Notes: a model not told the origin generated them from the letters alone. A DNA stretch of 64,000 nucleotides from JASHVB01 sp035535035 (GCA_035535035.1 DATLQW010000125.1:1-64000); one strand, 5' to 3'; shown: positions 8,805 through 19,077, counted from the stretch's first letter. Numbers and translations are program-made.

Positions 8805-11214
8805 TTGCGCGATCTCGTCGTCGCCAAGCTCACCTTCGCCGTCGGCCGGGACCCGGGCGTCGCCACCGAACGGGATTGGTTCCTGGCGACCGCGCTCGCC
8901 ACCCGCGACCACGTCGCCGAGCGCTGGATGGCCTCGACCCGCGCCAACTATGCCAGCCAGGCCAAGCGCGTCTATTACCTCTCGCTCGAGTTTCTGCTCG
9001 GCCGCCTGCTGCAGGACGCGCTGACCAATCTCGGCCTGACGGCGAAGATGCGCGCCGCGCTCGCGGAGCTCGGCGTGGATTTCGACAGGCTGCGCGAGCT
9101 GGAACCCGATGCCGCCCTCGGCAATGGCGGGCTCGGCCGGCTCGCCGCGTGCTTCATGGAGAGCATGGCGAGCCTCGGCATCCCGGCGCACGGCTACGGC
9201 ATCCGCTACAGCCACGGCCTGTTCCGCCAGGTGATCCGCGACGGCTGGCAGCTCGAATACCCGGAGAACTGGCTGACCTTCGGCAACCCCTGGGAGTTCG
9301 CCCGTCCCGACGTCACCCACGTCATCGGCTTCGGCGGCACGGTCGAGACAACCATCGCGGAGAACGGCAGCCCGCGCTATGTCTGGCGCCCGGGCGAGAC
9401 GGTCTCCGCGGTCGCCTACGACACGCCGGTGGTCGGCTGGCGCGGGCGCTATGCCGACACGCTGCGCCTGTGGTCGGCCTGCCACGGACCCACTGCGGCT
9501 GGACACGTTCAATCGCGGTGACCATGTCGGCGCCCTGGCGGCGCGGTCGCAGGCCAATGCAATCTCCCAGGTGCTTTACCCCGGCGACGGCTCGCCGGCC
9601 GGCCAGGAACTGCGCCTGCGCCAGGAGTATTTCTTCTCCTCGGCTTCGTTGCAGGATCTGGTGGGTCGCCACATCCACCAGCACGGCGACGTGCGCAGCC
9701 TGGCCGACAAGGCGGCCATCCAGTTGAACGACACCCACCCTTCCATCGCCATCGCCGAACTGATGCGGCTACTGCTCGATGACCACAACCTCCCCTGGGA
9801 CACCGCCTGGCAGATCACCAGCGACACGTTCTCCTACACCAACCACACCCTGCTGCCGGAGGCGCTGGAGACCTGGCCCGTCACGCTGGTCGAACGCCTG
9901 CTGCCGCGCCACATGCAGATCATCCACCAGATCAACCGTTCCCACCTCGACTTGCTGGTTGCCGCGCGCGGGGCCGCCACGCCGCCGCTGACCGCCGTCT
10001 CGCTGATCGACGACGACGGTGGACGCCGGGTGCGCATGGGCGCGCTGGCCTTCCTCGGCTCGCACAAGGTCAACGGCGTGTCCGCCCTGCACACCGAACT
10101 GATGCGGCAGACGGTGTTCCGCGACATGCACGCGCTGTATCCCGACCGGATCGTCAACCGCACCAACGGCATCACCTTCCGCCGCTGGCTGTTCGCGGCG
10201 AATCCGGAACTGACCGCGCTGCTGGCGGAGGTGGCGGGGCCGCGGGTGCTGGACGATGCCGACGCGCTGGAAGGGTTCGCGGCGGCAGCCGACGACGCCG
10301 GCGTGCACGACCGGCTGGCCGCCATCCGGCGCGCCAACAAGATCGCCCTGGCCAGGCTGGTGGGCGGGCGCCTGGATCTCCGCCTCGACCCCGACGCGCT
10401 GTTCGACGTGCAGATCAAGCGCTTCCATGAGTACAAGCGGCAGTTGCTGAATATCCTGGAAACCGTCGCGCTGTACAACGCGATGCGCACGCACCCGACC
10501 CTGGACTGGGTGCCGCGAGTGAAGATCTTCGCCGGCAAGGCCGCCGCCGGCTACCACCGCGCCAAGCTGATCATCAAGCTGATCAACGACGTGGCGCGGG
10601 TGATCAACCACGATCCCGCGCTGCGCGGATTGCTCAAGGTGGCGTTCCTGCCGGACTACAACGTGAGCCTGGCCGAGGCGATCGTTCCCGCGTCCGACCT
10701 GTCGGAGCAGATCTCGACGGCCGGAATGGAGGCGTCGGGGACGGGGAACATGAAGCTGGCACTGAACGGGGCGCTGACCATCGGCACGCTGGACGGCGCC
10801 AATATCGAAATCCGCGACCGGGTGGGGGCCGACAACATCTGCATTTTCGGGCTGACCGCCGAACAGGCGGCAAACCGGCGGCGCTACGGGCCGGGCGCGG
10901 GCGAAACCCTCGCCGGGTCGGCGGCCTTGCGGGAGGTGCTGGACCTGGTGGGCAACGGCGCGTTCTCACCTGACGACCCCGGGCGCTTCCGCGACCTGGT
11001 GGACGAGCTGTCCGGCTCCGACCACTTCCTGGTGACCGCGGATTTCGAGTCATACGCCGCCATGCAGCGCCAGGTCGATGCGCGCTGGCACGACCGCCGC
11101 GCGTGGTGGCGTTGCAGCGTGCTGAATACCGCGCGCGCCGGCTGGTTCTCCGCTGACCGCGCCATCCGGGAATACGCCGAGGGAATCTGGAACGTGGAGG
11201 CCGGCGCGGCGTGA
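8805..11214 (+). pseudogene. glgP: Glycogen/starch phosphorylase, frameshifted
   Basis: Glycogen phosphorylase releases glucose-1-phosphate from alpha-1,4-glucans using pyridoxal phosphate. The 5' part (8805-9521) carries VYYLSLEFLLGR, LGNGGLGRLAACF and FGNPWEF; the 3' part (in frame to 11214) carries LNDTHPSIAIAEL, FHEYKRQL and GTGNMK with the PLP lysine. The two halves are in different frames; the change falls at about 9478-9483, where the conserved LRLWSA...TDPLRLDTFN block is interrupted. One extra or two missing bases would repair it. The start is also doubtful: similarity to family N termini continues upstream of TTG 8805 to about 8730 but no ATG, GTG or TTG is in frame there before a stop at 8718. 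No other glycogen genes are next to it. It is either a recent pseudogene or a sequencing error. Confidence 0.85.
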
Positions 11215-11582
11215 ATCGGGCCGATCCTTGGAACCCGTGGCGAAAACCCGCCGCTGACGCCCCATTTCGTCATGCCGGCACGGGCCGGCCGCCACGGGGC
11301 GCTCGCATTTAAGCGGTTACATGGCTCGCGGCATGCGGTCTATCGTCCGTCATCGTGGTTACCGCGGCAAAGCAACGCACAATAGGCCGGATTCTGGCTT
11401 GCCTGTCTTGCCGCCGCCCCCGGATGATACGGGGCGGCAGCCGATGCGGGGCAACCCCCGGCGGGGCCGGAGGTTCCTCCTGGCGGCCACTGCACGCTCG
11501 CGTTACCGATCGCGAATATGGCCCCGACAATGCGGCAACCCACTTGCGATTCGCCGCCGGGTGCATGAGAGGTTCGGCCGGA
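11215..11582. other. Intergenic region with GC-rich hairpins
   Basis: No gene is supported here. Three short hairpins lie in a row: 11413-11420 with 11431-11438 (8 bp, 10-nt loop), 11447-11451 with 11456-11460, and 11469-11473 with 11476-11480. They could end glgP transcription or form a structured leader of the efflux operon. I could not match them to a known riboswitch. Confidence 0.5.
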
Positions 11583-12932
11583 ATGGGTGCTTTTCGTCCG
11601 TGGCGTCGCGCCGCGGCGGCGGCCTGTGTTGCGGGCGCGCTGTCTGGCTGCGCCAGCTACCGGCCGCTGCCGCTCGACACGCGCGCGCCGCTGCGGCACC
11701 GGGTGAGCGACCTGCAACACCCGGGCCTGGCGCTCCGCCTCCCTTTGACCGTGCCGGCAGTGGCATTGCTCGCGGTGGAGAACGATCCTGACCTGCGCGC
11801 CGCCAGGGCCGAACGCGGTGTCGCGCAGGCTGAGGTGGTGCAGGCCGGCATCCTGCCGAACCCGTCGGTCACCGGTTCCCTGCTTCCGGTCCTGTCAGGC
11901 CCGGGCGTTGCCCCGGCCTGGACCGCCGGCCTGAGCGAGGACCTCAGGTCGCTGGTCACCCTGACGGCCCGCAAGCAGGCCGCCCGCGCGACCGCCGGCC
12001 AGGTGAACGCCAGCCTGCTGTGGCAGGAATGGCAAGTGGCCGGCAAGGCCAGTCTGCTCGCCGTGGACATCATGGAGGGCGGGGCCCAGCTTCGGTTGCT
12101 GGAGCAAACCCGCGCCCTGCTGGCGGAGCGCTACAACCTGACACGGCGGGCGGTGGCCCAGGGCAACGCGGATCTCAGCACGCTGTCGCCCGATCTGGCG
12201 GCGCTGGACGACACACGCCGGCAGATCGGCGACCTGGATCGCCAGCAGCAGGCCCGCCGGCACGAGCTGGACGCATTGCTCGGCCTGGCGCCGGACGCGG
12301 TGCTGCCGCTGGCGCCGGCGCCGGACCTGCCGCCGGTCGATCCGGCCGCGGTGGAGCGGATGCTGCCGGCGCTGGCCGACCGGCGACCGGACCTGATCGC
12401 GCTGCGGCTCGGCTATGCAGCGCAGGACGCCAGGCTGCGTGCCGCGATCCTGGCGCAGTTCCCGGCATTGACCATCGGCATCACCGGCGGCAGCGACACC
12501 AGCAACGTGCGCACGTTCGGGCCGCAGGTCACGCTCGATCTGCCGGTGTTCGACCGCAACCAGGGCAATATCCGGATCGCGCGGGCGACCCGGCGGCAAC
12601 TGCACGATGCGTTCTCCGCCCGGCTCGCCGCGGCAACCGGCGAGATCCAGGCGATGCTGGCCGACATGGCGCTGCTGCAACGGCAGATCAGTACCGCGCG
12701 CGGCCAGTTGGCGGCGACCGAGGCGATCACGCGTGAGGCCGAGGCGGCGTTCCGTGCCGGCAACCTGACCGAGCGAGCCTATGTGGATTTCGTCACTGCC
12801 CGCGCCGCCCAGCGGCAGCAGGTTCTCGGCTGGCGGCAGAGCCTGCTGGAGCAGCGGGTCGGGCTGGCGACGCTGATCGGCGCCGGCATGCCGACTGCCG
12901 ATCTGGCGACGAAAGGCGGCGGCCCGGTATGA
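11583..12932 (+). CDS. TolC/CusC-type outer membrane efflux lipoprotein
   Basis: This 449-aa protein is the outer membrane channel of a tripartite efflux system. It begins with arginines and an Ala-rich signal ending in a lipobox (ALSGC, Cys near residue 22), as in NodT/CusC-type lipoproteins. The remainder has the long alpha-helical repeats of the family (outer membrane efflux protein domain twice), with QAGILPNP near the first repeat and LPVFDRNQGNI in the second, both typical. I prefer ATG 11583, which has GAGAGG about 10 nt upstream, over ATG 11565, which lacks a ribosome site. Its stop overlaps the start of the adaptor gene (ATGA at 12929), so the operon is translationally coupled. The substrate is unknown. 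Confidence 0.85.
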   Translation: MGAFRPWRRAAAAACVAGALSGCASYRPLPLDTRAPLRHRVSDLQHPGLALRLPLTVPAVALLAVENDPDLRAARAERGVAQAEVVQAGILPNPSVTGSLLPVLSGPGVAPAWTAGLSEDLRSLVTLTARKQAARATAGQVNASLLWQEWQVAGKASLLAVDIMEGGAQLRLLEQTRALLAERYNLTRRAVAQGNADLSTLSPDLAALDDTRRQIGDLDRQQQARRHELDALLGLAPDAVLPLAPAPDLPPVDPAAVERMLPALADRRPDLIALRLGYAAQDARLRAAILAQFPALTIGITGGSDTSNVRTFGPQVTLDLPVFDRNQGNIRIARATRRQLHDAFSARLAAATGEIQAMLADMALLQRQISTARGQLAATEAITREAEAAFRAGNLTERAYVDFVTARAAQRQQVLGWRQSLLEQRVGLATLIGAGMPTADLATKGGGPV

Positions 12933-14065
12933 ACCGCGTGGGCCAACCGCGAAATCCGGTGCACGAGCCGCGCCAAACCCCGGGCGTGCCGCCGTGGCTG
13001 TCGGGCATGCCGCCACGCATCGCCGCCAAGCCGCGGTGGCTGCCGGGCAAGCTCCGATGGGTGCTGGTGCTCGCGTGCCTGGCCGTGCCGGCCGCGGCCG
13101 GCGAGGCGCCCAGCGTCCTGGTGACCACGATGGCCCCGCGGCAGGGCGCGGTGCCCGACACGGTGGAGGCATTCGGCACGGCGGCGCAACGCGCCAGCGA
13201 TACCGTGACGCTCAGTGTGCCGCACCAGGGGCAGGTGTGGCACCTGGCGGTGGCAGTCGGCCAAAGCGTGCGGGCCGGCGCGCTGCTGCTGCAGGTGGTG
13301 GCATCCCCGGCGGTGACGCAAGCATACCGGCAGGCGGTCTCGGCCCTGGCGCTCGCGAACAGCCAGCGCGCCCACACGGCGCAGTTGCTCGCACAGCGCC
13401 TCGCCACCCGCGTGCAGTTGGAACAAGCCGACAAAGCGGCGGCCGACGCGCAGGCGGCGCTGGATGCGCTGCGGCGGGAAGGCGCCGACCAGGCCGTGCG
13501 GACGCTCGCGGCACCGTTCGCCGGCGTCGTCACCAGTCTCTCGGCGGCGCAAGGCGCGTGGGTTCCGGCGAATGCAGCGCTGCTGACCTTGGCGCGCGGC
13601 GACCGGATGGCGGTGACGGTGGGGATCGAACCGGCCGACCGGCCCAGGCTGCGTCCCGGCCAGCCGGTGCGGCTGGAGCCGCTGGCGGATGGTTCGGCGG
13701 CGCTCGCCGGCACGGTCGAGGAGGTCGGCGCCATGGTCGATCCCCGCACGCATCTGGTCGCTGCCGTCATTGGCGTGCGCAACGGTGCCGCGCTGGTCGG
13801 GGCAGACTATCGGGCGGTGATCACGGTGGGTCAGTTCCGCGGCTGGATCGTGCCGCGCGACGCGGTGCTGTCGGACGCCTCGGGCACCTGCGTGTTCCAG
13901 GTGACCGGCGGCAAGGCGGTGCGGGTCGGCGTGCGGCTGGTCGGCACGCACGGCCAGACCAGCGTGGTGCAGGGCCCGATCATGCCGGATCGGCCCTTGG
14001 TCACGCAGGGCAATTACCAATTGGCGGACGGAATGGCGGTGCGTTCCGGCGGGTCCCGCCCATGA
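12929..14065 (+). CDS. RND efflux periplasmic adaptor subunit
   Basis: This 378-aa membrane fusion protein links the inner membrane pump to the outer membrane channel. After an unusually long proline-rich cytoplasmic N terminus (about 40 residues) there is one hydrophobic segment (WVLVLACLAVPAAA). The lipoyl/barrel-sandwich halves follow (HQGQVWHLAVAVGQSVRAG and LAAPFAGVV), separated by an alpha-helical hairpin, then beta-barrel and membrane-proximal domains. It overlaps the channel gene by 4 nt and is followed by the pump after 41 nt. The His- and Met-rich ends typical of heavy-metal adaptors are absent, so a drug or solvent pump is as likely as a metal pump. The start may be internal, because two further Met codons lie before the membrane segment. 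Confidence 0.85.
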   Translation: MNRVGQPRNPVHEPRQTPGVPPWLSGMPPRIAAKPRWLPGKLRWVLVLACLAVPAAAGEAPSVLVTTMAPRQGAVPDTVEAFGTAAQRASDTVTLSVPHQGQVWHLAVAVGQSVRAGALLLQVVASPAVTQAYRQAVSALALANSQRAHTAQLLAQRLATRVQLEQADKAAADAQAALDALRREGADQAVRTLAAPFAGVVTSLSAAQGAWVPANAALLTLARGDRMAVTVGIEPADRPRLRPGQPVRLEPLADGSAALAGTVEEVGAMVDPRTHLVAAVIGVRNGAALVGADYRAVITVGQFRGWIVPRDAVLSDASGTCVFQVTGGKAVRVGVRLVGTHGQTSVVQGPIMPDRPLVTQGNYQLADGMAVRSGGSRP

Positions 14066-14106
14066 CGGCGACGGCGCGCCGCCGCGCGCCGGCGGCATAG
14101 GGCGCG

Positions 14107-17100
14107 ATGGACTTCGTCGCCCGCCTGGAGCGGCATCGCCGCTCGATCCTGGTCGTGATGTTCGCCCTGGCCCTGGCCGGCGCCTATGCCGCGATCTCCT
14201 TGCCGGTCGGATTGTTCCCGCAGGTGTCGTTCCCGCGCGTGCGCATCATGCTGGATGCCGGCGACCGGCCGGCCAGCCAGATGGTGCTGCTGGTGACCCG
14301 TCCGGTGGAACAGGCGGTGCGCTCGGTCCCGGGATTGCTCAACGTGCGGTCGCGGACCAGCCGCGGGTCCGCGCAGGTCCAGCTCGATTTCGGCTGGGGC
14401 CGCGACATGGTCACCACCACGCTGCTGGTACAGTCGGCGATCGCGCAGATCATGCCGACGCTGCCGGCCGGCACGTCCTGGTCGATCGAGCGCATGGACC
14501 CCACGACGTTCCCGATCATCGCCTATGCACTGACCTCGGACACCCAGTCGCAGACCGCACTGCGCCACGTGGCGCAGTTCCGCATGGTGCCGCTGCTGTC
14601 GGCGATACGCGGTGTGAAGCAGGTCACGGCGCAAGGCGGCGCGACTCCCGAGATCCATGTCCTGGTGGACCCGTATCGGCTGGCCGCCCACGGGCTCGGC
14701 ATGTCCGATGTCGTTGCGGCGCTGCAAGGGGCCGGCAAGATCGCCAGCGTCGGCCGGTTGCAGGACCATGACAAGCTCTACCTTGTCGTCGTGGACAACG
14801 CGTTGCGGACGCTGCAACAGGTCCGCGATGCGGTGGTGACCGGCGGCACCGGCGGCGTGGTCACCGTCGGCGACGTCGCGGCGGTGCGGACGGCCGCCGT
14901 GCCGCAATGGATCAGGGTGGTGGAGGACGGCAAGCCGGCGGTGCTGCTGAACGTCTATGAACAGCCGACGGGCAACGTCGTGCGGATCGCCGCCGCCGTG
15001 CGGCGGGAGCTGGCGGCGTTTCCGCTGCCGCCGGGCGTCCGGCTGGTGAAGTGGTACGACCAGAGCGAGCTGGTCACGCGCTCGGCCGACAGCGTGCGGG
15101 ACGCCGTGGCGATCGGTCTGGTACTGGCCGGCCTGGTGCTGCTGGTGTTCCTGCGCAGTTGGCGGGTCACGCTGGTGGCGATGCTGGCGGTGCCGGCGGC
15201 GCTGGTTGCCTCGGTGCTGGTGCTGAGCGTGCTCGGGATGAGCTTCAACCTGATGACGCTGGGCGGCATCGCCGCCGCGGTGGGGCTGGTGATCGACGAC
15301 GCCATCGTGATGATCGAGCACATCGCGCGCCGCGCGGGCACCGAGGGCGCCGGCGCCGGCGCGGTGCTGGCGGCCGGGCACGAATTTCTGACCCCGCTTT
15401 CCGGCTCCAGCCTCGCAACGATCATCGTGTTCCTGCCGCTCGGTCTGCTCGGCGGGGTGACCGGCGCGTTCTCGCGCGCGCTATCGATCACCATGGCCTC
15501 GGCGCTGCTGATTTCCTGGCTGTTCACGGCCTTCGCCGTGCCGGTGCTGGCGCATCTGCTGATCGATTTTTCGCGCTGGCGCGATCCCGGCGCGCAGGGC
15601 CCGGGCTGGCTGCGGCGGCGGCACGCGCGGCTGCTCGGCGCCTTGCTCGCGCGTCCGTGGCTGGTTGCGCTCGGATTGCTGCCACTGCTCGCCGTGGGCT
15701 GGTTCGCCTACACCCATGTGGCCACCGGGTTCATGCCGGCGATGGACGAGGGCGGTTTCGTGCTGGACTACCACACCAAGCCCGGCACGTCGCTGACCGA
15801 GACGGATCGCGAGCTGCGCCAGATCGAGGCGATCCTGCGCGCGAACCCGGCGGTGAAGACGTTTTCGCGCCGCACCGGCACCGGCTTGGGCGGCGACCTC
15901 AACGAGCCGAACGCCGGCGACTTCTTCGTCTTGCTCAAGAACTCCGGCCGCCCGCCGATCGAGGCCGTGATGCGCGACGTCCGCCGGCAGATCGCCGCGC
16001 GCGTGCCGGGAGTCAACGTGGACCTGGCGCAGGCGATGGAGGACCTGATCGGCGACCTGACGGCGGTGCCGCAGCCGATCGAGGTGAAATTGTTTGCCGA
16101 CGACCCGTCGCAACTGATCCCCCAGGCCGAGAAAATCGCCGCCGCGATCCGCAGGGTGCGCGGCGTGGTGGAGGTGCGCAGCGGCGTGGTGCTGGCCGGC
16201 GATGCGCTGGACGTACGGATCGATCCGGTCAAGGCGGCGCTGGAAGGCATGACCGTGGATGCCGTGCGCCAGGCACTGAAGGCCGCGCTGACCGGCAGCG
16301 TCGCCGCGGAAATGCCGGCGCGGGAGCAGCAGATCGGCGTGCGCGTCTGGCTGCCGGAGCGGTTGCGGCGGCGCGACAGCGAGATTGCGGCCCTGCCGAT
16401 CCGCGCGCCCGACGGACATTTGTTTCCGCTGAACCGCGTCGCCAGCCTGGTCGCGGTTTCCGGCCAACCGGAGATCGACCGGGAGAATTTGCAGCAGATG
16501 GTCGCGGTGACCGGACGGATCGAGGGGCGCGGCCTGGGCGGGGCGGCGGCCGGCGTGCGGCGGGTGCTGGACCAGCCGGGCATGCTGGCACCGGGCGTGC
16601 GCTACGAGTTGGGCGGACTCTACCAGCAGCAGCAGATCGCCTTCGCCGGGCTGGTGCGGGTGTTCGTGATGGCGCTGGTGGCGGAGTTCGTGCTGCTGCT
16701 GGTGCTGTATGAGCGATTCTGGCTGCCGGCGATCATCATCGCATGCTCGCTGCTATCGACCACCGCGGTGTTCACCGGCCTGTGGATTTCCGGCGTCGAT
16801 CTGAACATCACGGCGCTGATGGGCATGACGATGGTCATCGGCATCGCGACGGAACTGGCGATCTTCTATGTCTCGGAGTTCACCGAGCTGGCGCAGGAGA
16901 TGCCGGCGCGGGAGGCGCTGCGCGCGGCGAGCAGCAACCGGCTGCGGCCGATCGCGATGACCACGCTGGCGGCCATCCTGACGCTGCTGCCGCTGGCGTT
17001 GGCGATCGGCCAGGGCTCGGCGATGCAGCAGCCGCTGGCGATCGCGATCATTTCCGGGTTGCTGCTGCAATTCCCGCTGGTGCTGCTGGTCATGCCGGTG

Positions 17101-17136
17101 CTGATCGGGCTGACGCTCGGCAGCGAGGCGGCGTGA
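14107..17136 (+). CDS. RND family inner membrane efflux permease
   Basis: This 1009-aa protein is the proton-driven pump of the operon, AcrB/CzcA superfamily. It has one N-terminal transmembrane helix, a large periplasmic loop, a bundle of helices, a second large loop (about residues 540-830) and a closing helix bundle. The transmembrane 4 motif GLVIDDAIVMIEHI carries the paired Asp residues of the proton relay and the trailing Glu, a form closer to HAE-type multidrug pumps than to the HME metal signature. The length is slightly below the 1020-1050 typical of the family. Gene order channel-adaptor-pump with overlaps makes one operon. No regulator gene is adjacent, so its control cannot be inferred. 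Confidence 0.9.
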   Translation: MDFVARLERHRRSILVVMFALALAGAYAAISLPVGLFPQVSFPRVRIMLDAGDRPASQMVLLVTRPVEQAVRSVPGLLNVRSRTSRGSAQVQLDFGWGRDMVTTTLLVQSAIAQIMPTLPAGTSWSIERMDPTTFPIIAYALTSDTQSQTALRHVAQFRMVPLLSAIRGVKQVTAQGGATPEIHVLVDPYRLAAHGLGMSDVVAALQGAGKIASVGRLQDHDKLYLVVVDNALRTLQQVRDAVVTGGTGGVVTVGDVAAVRTAAVPQWIRVVEDGKPAVLLNVYEQPTGNVVRIAAAVRRELAAFPLPPGVRLVKWYDQSELVTRSADSVRDAVAIGLVLAGLVLLVFLRSWRVTLVAMLAVPAALVASVLVLSVLGMSFNLMTLGGIAAAVGLVIDDAIVMIEHIARRAGTEGAGAGAVLAAGHEFLTPLSGSSLATIIVFLPLGLLGGVTGAFSRALSITMASALLISWLFTAFAVPVLAHLLIDFSRWRDPGAQGPGWLRRRHARLLGALLARPWLVALGLLPLLAVGWFAYTHVATGFMPAMDEGGFVLDYHTKPGTSLTETDRELRQIEAILRANPAVKTFSRRTGTGLGGDLNEPNAGDFFVLLKNSGRPPIEAVMRDVRRQIAARVPGVNVDLAQAMEDLIGDLTAVPQPIEVKLFADDPSQLIPQAEKIAAAIRRVRGVVEVRSGVVLAGDALDVRIDPVKAALEGMTVDAVRQALKAALTGSVAAEMPAREQQIGVRVWLPERLRRRDSEIAALPIRAPDGHLFPLNRVASLVAVSGQPEIDRENLQQMVAVTGRIEGRGLGGAAAGVRRVLDQPGMLAPGVRYELGGLYQQQQIAFAGLVRVFVMALVAEFVLLLVLYERFWLPAIIIACSLLSTTAVFTGLWISGVDLNITALMGMTMVIGIATELAIFYVSEFTELAQEMPAREALRAASSNRLRPIAMTTLAAILTLLPLALAIGQGSAMQQPLAIAIISGLLLQFPLVLLVMPVLIGLTLGSEAA

Positions 17137-17265
17137 CGCGGCCGGGAGACCGGGATTGCCTGGCGTGATCGCGCCGGCGGCGTGGCGACCGGGACCGGCC
17201 GCGCGAGGTGGGCATTGGGCGGCAGGCCATTGCCGCCCATGCACGAAGGACGGGCGTTGCCGGCG

Positions 17266-18072
17266 TCAGGCCGCCAGGAATCCCACCCGATCCTCCTCCA
17301 GCACAGCGCAGGTCAGCTTGCCGCCATTGCCGGCGCCGGTATCGAGACCGATACGATTCGCCGTGACCACCGGTGCCGGATTGGTGCTGTGCCCATGCAC
17401 CACCACGACCCCCAGATTCTGCTCCGTCCACAGGAACGGCTGGCGGATGGTCAGCAGATCGTCCCTGGCCTGGCGCGCCAGGGCGACACCGGGACGGATG
17501 CCGGCATGCACGAACAGGTAGTCGCCCTCGCGGTGCGACCACGCCAGGCTGCGCAGGAATTTCAGGTGCGTGGCGGGCAATGCGGCTTCCCAGGCCTCGC
17601 GCGGGAGGTCCGCCGCGATGCCCCAGCTTGCCAGCGTGTCGCGCCCGCCGGACCACAGCCAGTCGGTTGCCGCCGCGCGGTCGCCGCCCAGCGCCTGCAG
17701 CAGCATCCGCTCGTGGTCGCCGAGCAGGTTGACGGTGGCTGCGCCGGGGATCGGTGGGCCGGCCGCCAACAATTCGATCACGCCGGCACTGTCGGGGCCC
17801 AGGTCGATGTAGTCGCCGAGATGGATCAGCCGCGCCGCGCCGATCGGTCGCGCCGCCAGATCCGCGGCGACCGCCGCATGCAAGGCGGCAAGTTGCGGCT
17901 TGCAGCCATGCACATCGCCGATCGCATAGACGCGGCGGCCGGGCGGCAGCCAGCCCGGCGCGGCGCGGAAGCGCAACGCCTCGGCCGTCGTGGCGAGCGG
18001 CGACGCGTCGCTCCAGGTAGGGACGGCGGTGGCGGCCAGCGCCGCGCGCGCGCCGCGCCGGGGGCGCCGCAT
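17266..18072 (-). CDS. Calcineurin-like metallophosphoesterase
   Basis: This 268-aa protein is a serine/threonine phosphatase-like metallophosphoesterase. The two-metal site is complete: GDVHG at residues 52-56, GDYIDLGPDS at 86-95 and GDHE at 118-121, with further histidines in FVHAGIRPG and VHGHS. The layout matches the short bacterial PrpA/ApaH-like group that dephosphorylates proteins or small phosphoesters; the substrate is not evident. It converges on the RND pump and starts about 70 nt from the divergent MaoC-like gene, so the two may share a promoter region. The arginine-rich first 10 residues suggest the true start could be slightly downstream. Confidence 0.8.
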   Translation of the reverse strand: MRRPRRGARAALAATAVPTWSDASPLATTAEALRFRAAPGWLPPGRRVYAIGDVHGCKPQLAALHAAVAADLAARPIGAARLIHLGDYIDLGPDSAGVIELLAAGPPIPGAATVNLLGDHERMLLQALGGDRAAATDWLWSGGRDTLASWGIAADLPREAWEAALPATHLKFLRSLAWSHREGDYLFVHAGIRPGVALARQARDDLLTIRQPFLWTEQNLGVVVVHGHSTNPAPVVTANRIGLDTGAGNGGKLTCAVLEEDRVGFLAA

Positions 18073-18141
18073 CAGCGCGCCCTGGTCCGCTGGCGGAACC
18101 TGCTGCTAGGCTGCGGCAACCCAATGCGTTGGAGGAAACAA

Positions 18142-18624
18142 TTGGCCAAGATCACCTTCCCCGTCGAAGCGTCTCACGTCATGATGTTCGCGCGCGCGAT
18201 CGGCGACACCAACCCGGTCTATCACGATGCCGAACAGGCGAAGAAGTCCGAGGTCGCCGGCGTCATCGCACCGCCCACCTTCCCGCAGGCGGTGGCGCAA
18301 TTCGATCCCGACTATCCGCTGCGCTGGCGTCCCGGGCAGCCCTGGTTCGGCTCCGGCAAGACGCCGACCGGCGTGGTGAACCGGCCCTCGGGCGGCGGCG
18401 GCCTGCATGCGGAGCAGCATTTCGACTATCACCGGCCGCTGCGTCCGGGGGATTTGCTGACGGTGGAGACGAAGCCGGGCAACACCTGGGAGCGCGAGAG
18501 CAAGCGCGCCGGCAAGCTGACGTTCCGCGAGCGCGTCACCGAATACCGCGACCAGAACGGCGAGCTGGTGGTCACCGCGCGCAGCGTCGGCGTGACCACC
18601 GAACGCCCCGTTGACCAGCGTTGA
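18142..18624 (+). CDS. MaoC-like dehydratase, FAS1-type N-terminal domain
   Basis: This 160-aa protein belongs to the MaoC/hot-dog hydratase superfamily, in the subgroup named after the N-terminal half of fungal FAS1 dehydratase. The HASHVMMFARAIGDTNP-like start (VEASHVMMFARAIGDTNP) and the YHD and FDYHRPLRPGD segments are typical. Such half proteins pair with a second MaoC protein to form an enoyl-CoA hydratase, as in mycobacterial HadA with HadB. The start is TTG 18142, with GGAGGA at 18131-18136 5 nt upstream; an upstream in-frame ATG at 18124 would place the ribosome site inside the gene. The partner follows 13 nt downstream. Confidence 0.85.
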   Translation: MAKITFPVEASHVMMFARAIGDTNPVYHDAEQAKKSEVAGVIAPPTFPQAVAQFDPDYPLRWRPGQPWFGSGKTPTGVVNRPSGGGGLHAEQHFDYHRPLRPGDLLTVETKPGNTWERESKRAGKLTFRERVTEYRDQNGELVVTARSVGVTTERPVDQR

Positions 18625-18637
18625 GGAGAATCGCGCC

Positions 18638-19060
18638 ATGGCACTGAAAGCGAGCCAGATGAAGGTCGGCGACACGCATGTCGAGCGCGTCGTGGAGAAC
18701 CTGTCGCGCACGCAGCTTGTGATGTATTGCGGCGCCTCCGGCGACTACAATCCGCTGCACGCGGACGAGGTATATGCCACGAAAGTTGCCGGCTATCCCA
18801 GCGTGTTCGCGCACGGCATGCTGACGATGGGGATGACCGGCAAGATGCTGACCAACTATGTCGGCGACGGCCGGCTGACGAAGTTCGGCGTGCGGTTTAC
18901 CAACCAGGTGTGGCCGGGCGACGACCTGGACGCGAAGGCGACGGTGGCGGCGATTCGCGAGGAGGGCGGGCAGCATTTTGTCGATCTGACGCTGTCCACC
19001 ACCAACCAGGACGGCAAGGAAGTGGTCAGCGGCAGCGCCACGGCGCGGATCGATCCGTAA
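18638..19060 (+). CDS. MaoC-like dehydratase partner subunit
   Basis: This 140-aa hot-dog protein is the likely catalytic partner of the preceding gene. It contains the hydratase-2 motif around SGDYNPLHADEVYA, where the Asp and His act on the enoyl-CoA, followed by GYPSVFAHGMLTMGM. ATG 18638 has GAGGAG at 18624-18629 upstream, overlapping the stop of the first gene, which implies coupled translation. Together the pair would hydrate a trans-2-enoyl-CoA in fatty acid or side-chain metabolism; chain length and pathway cannot be told from sequence. No acyl-CoA dehydrogenase or ligase is nearby. Confidence 0.87.
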   Translation: MALKASQMKVGDTHVERVVENLSRTQLVMYCGASGDYNPLHADEVYATKVAGYPSVFAHGMLTMGMTGKMLTNYVGDGRLTKFGVRFTNQVWPGDDLDAKATVAAIREEGGQHFVDLTLSTTNQDGKEVVSGSATARIDP

Positions 19061-19077
19061 GTCACCCCGGTACACCT

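Noticed and set aside
9470..9490. Programmed frameshift in glgP
   Set aside because: No slippery heptamer or stimulatory structure is seen, and the start codon is also damaged, so mutation or sequence error is simpler.
11380..11520. Possible cobalamin riboswitch before the efflux operon (GCCACTG present)
   Set aside because: Only the short box-like heptamer is present; the remaining conserved blocks of the B12 element are missing.
12929..17136. Assignment of the RND operon as a heavy-metal (Czc/Cus) exporter
   Set aside because: The transmembrane motif and the lack of metal-binding Met/His segments do not support it; only the RND type is claimed.
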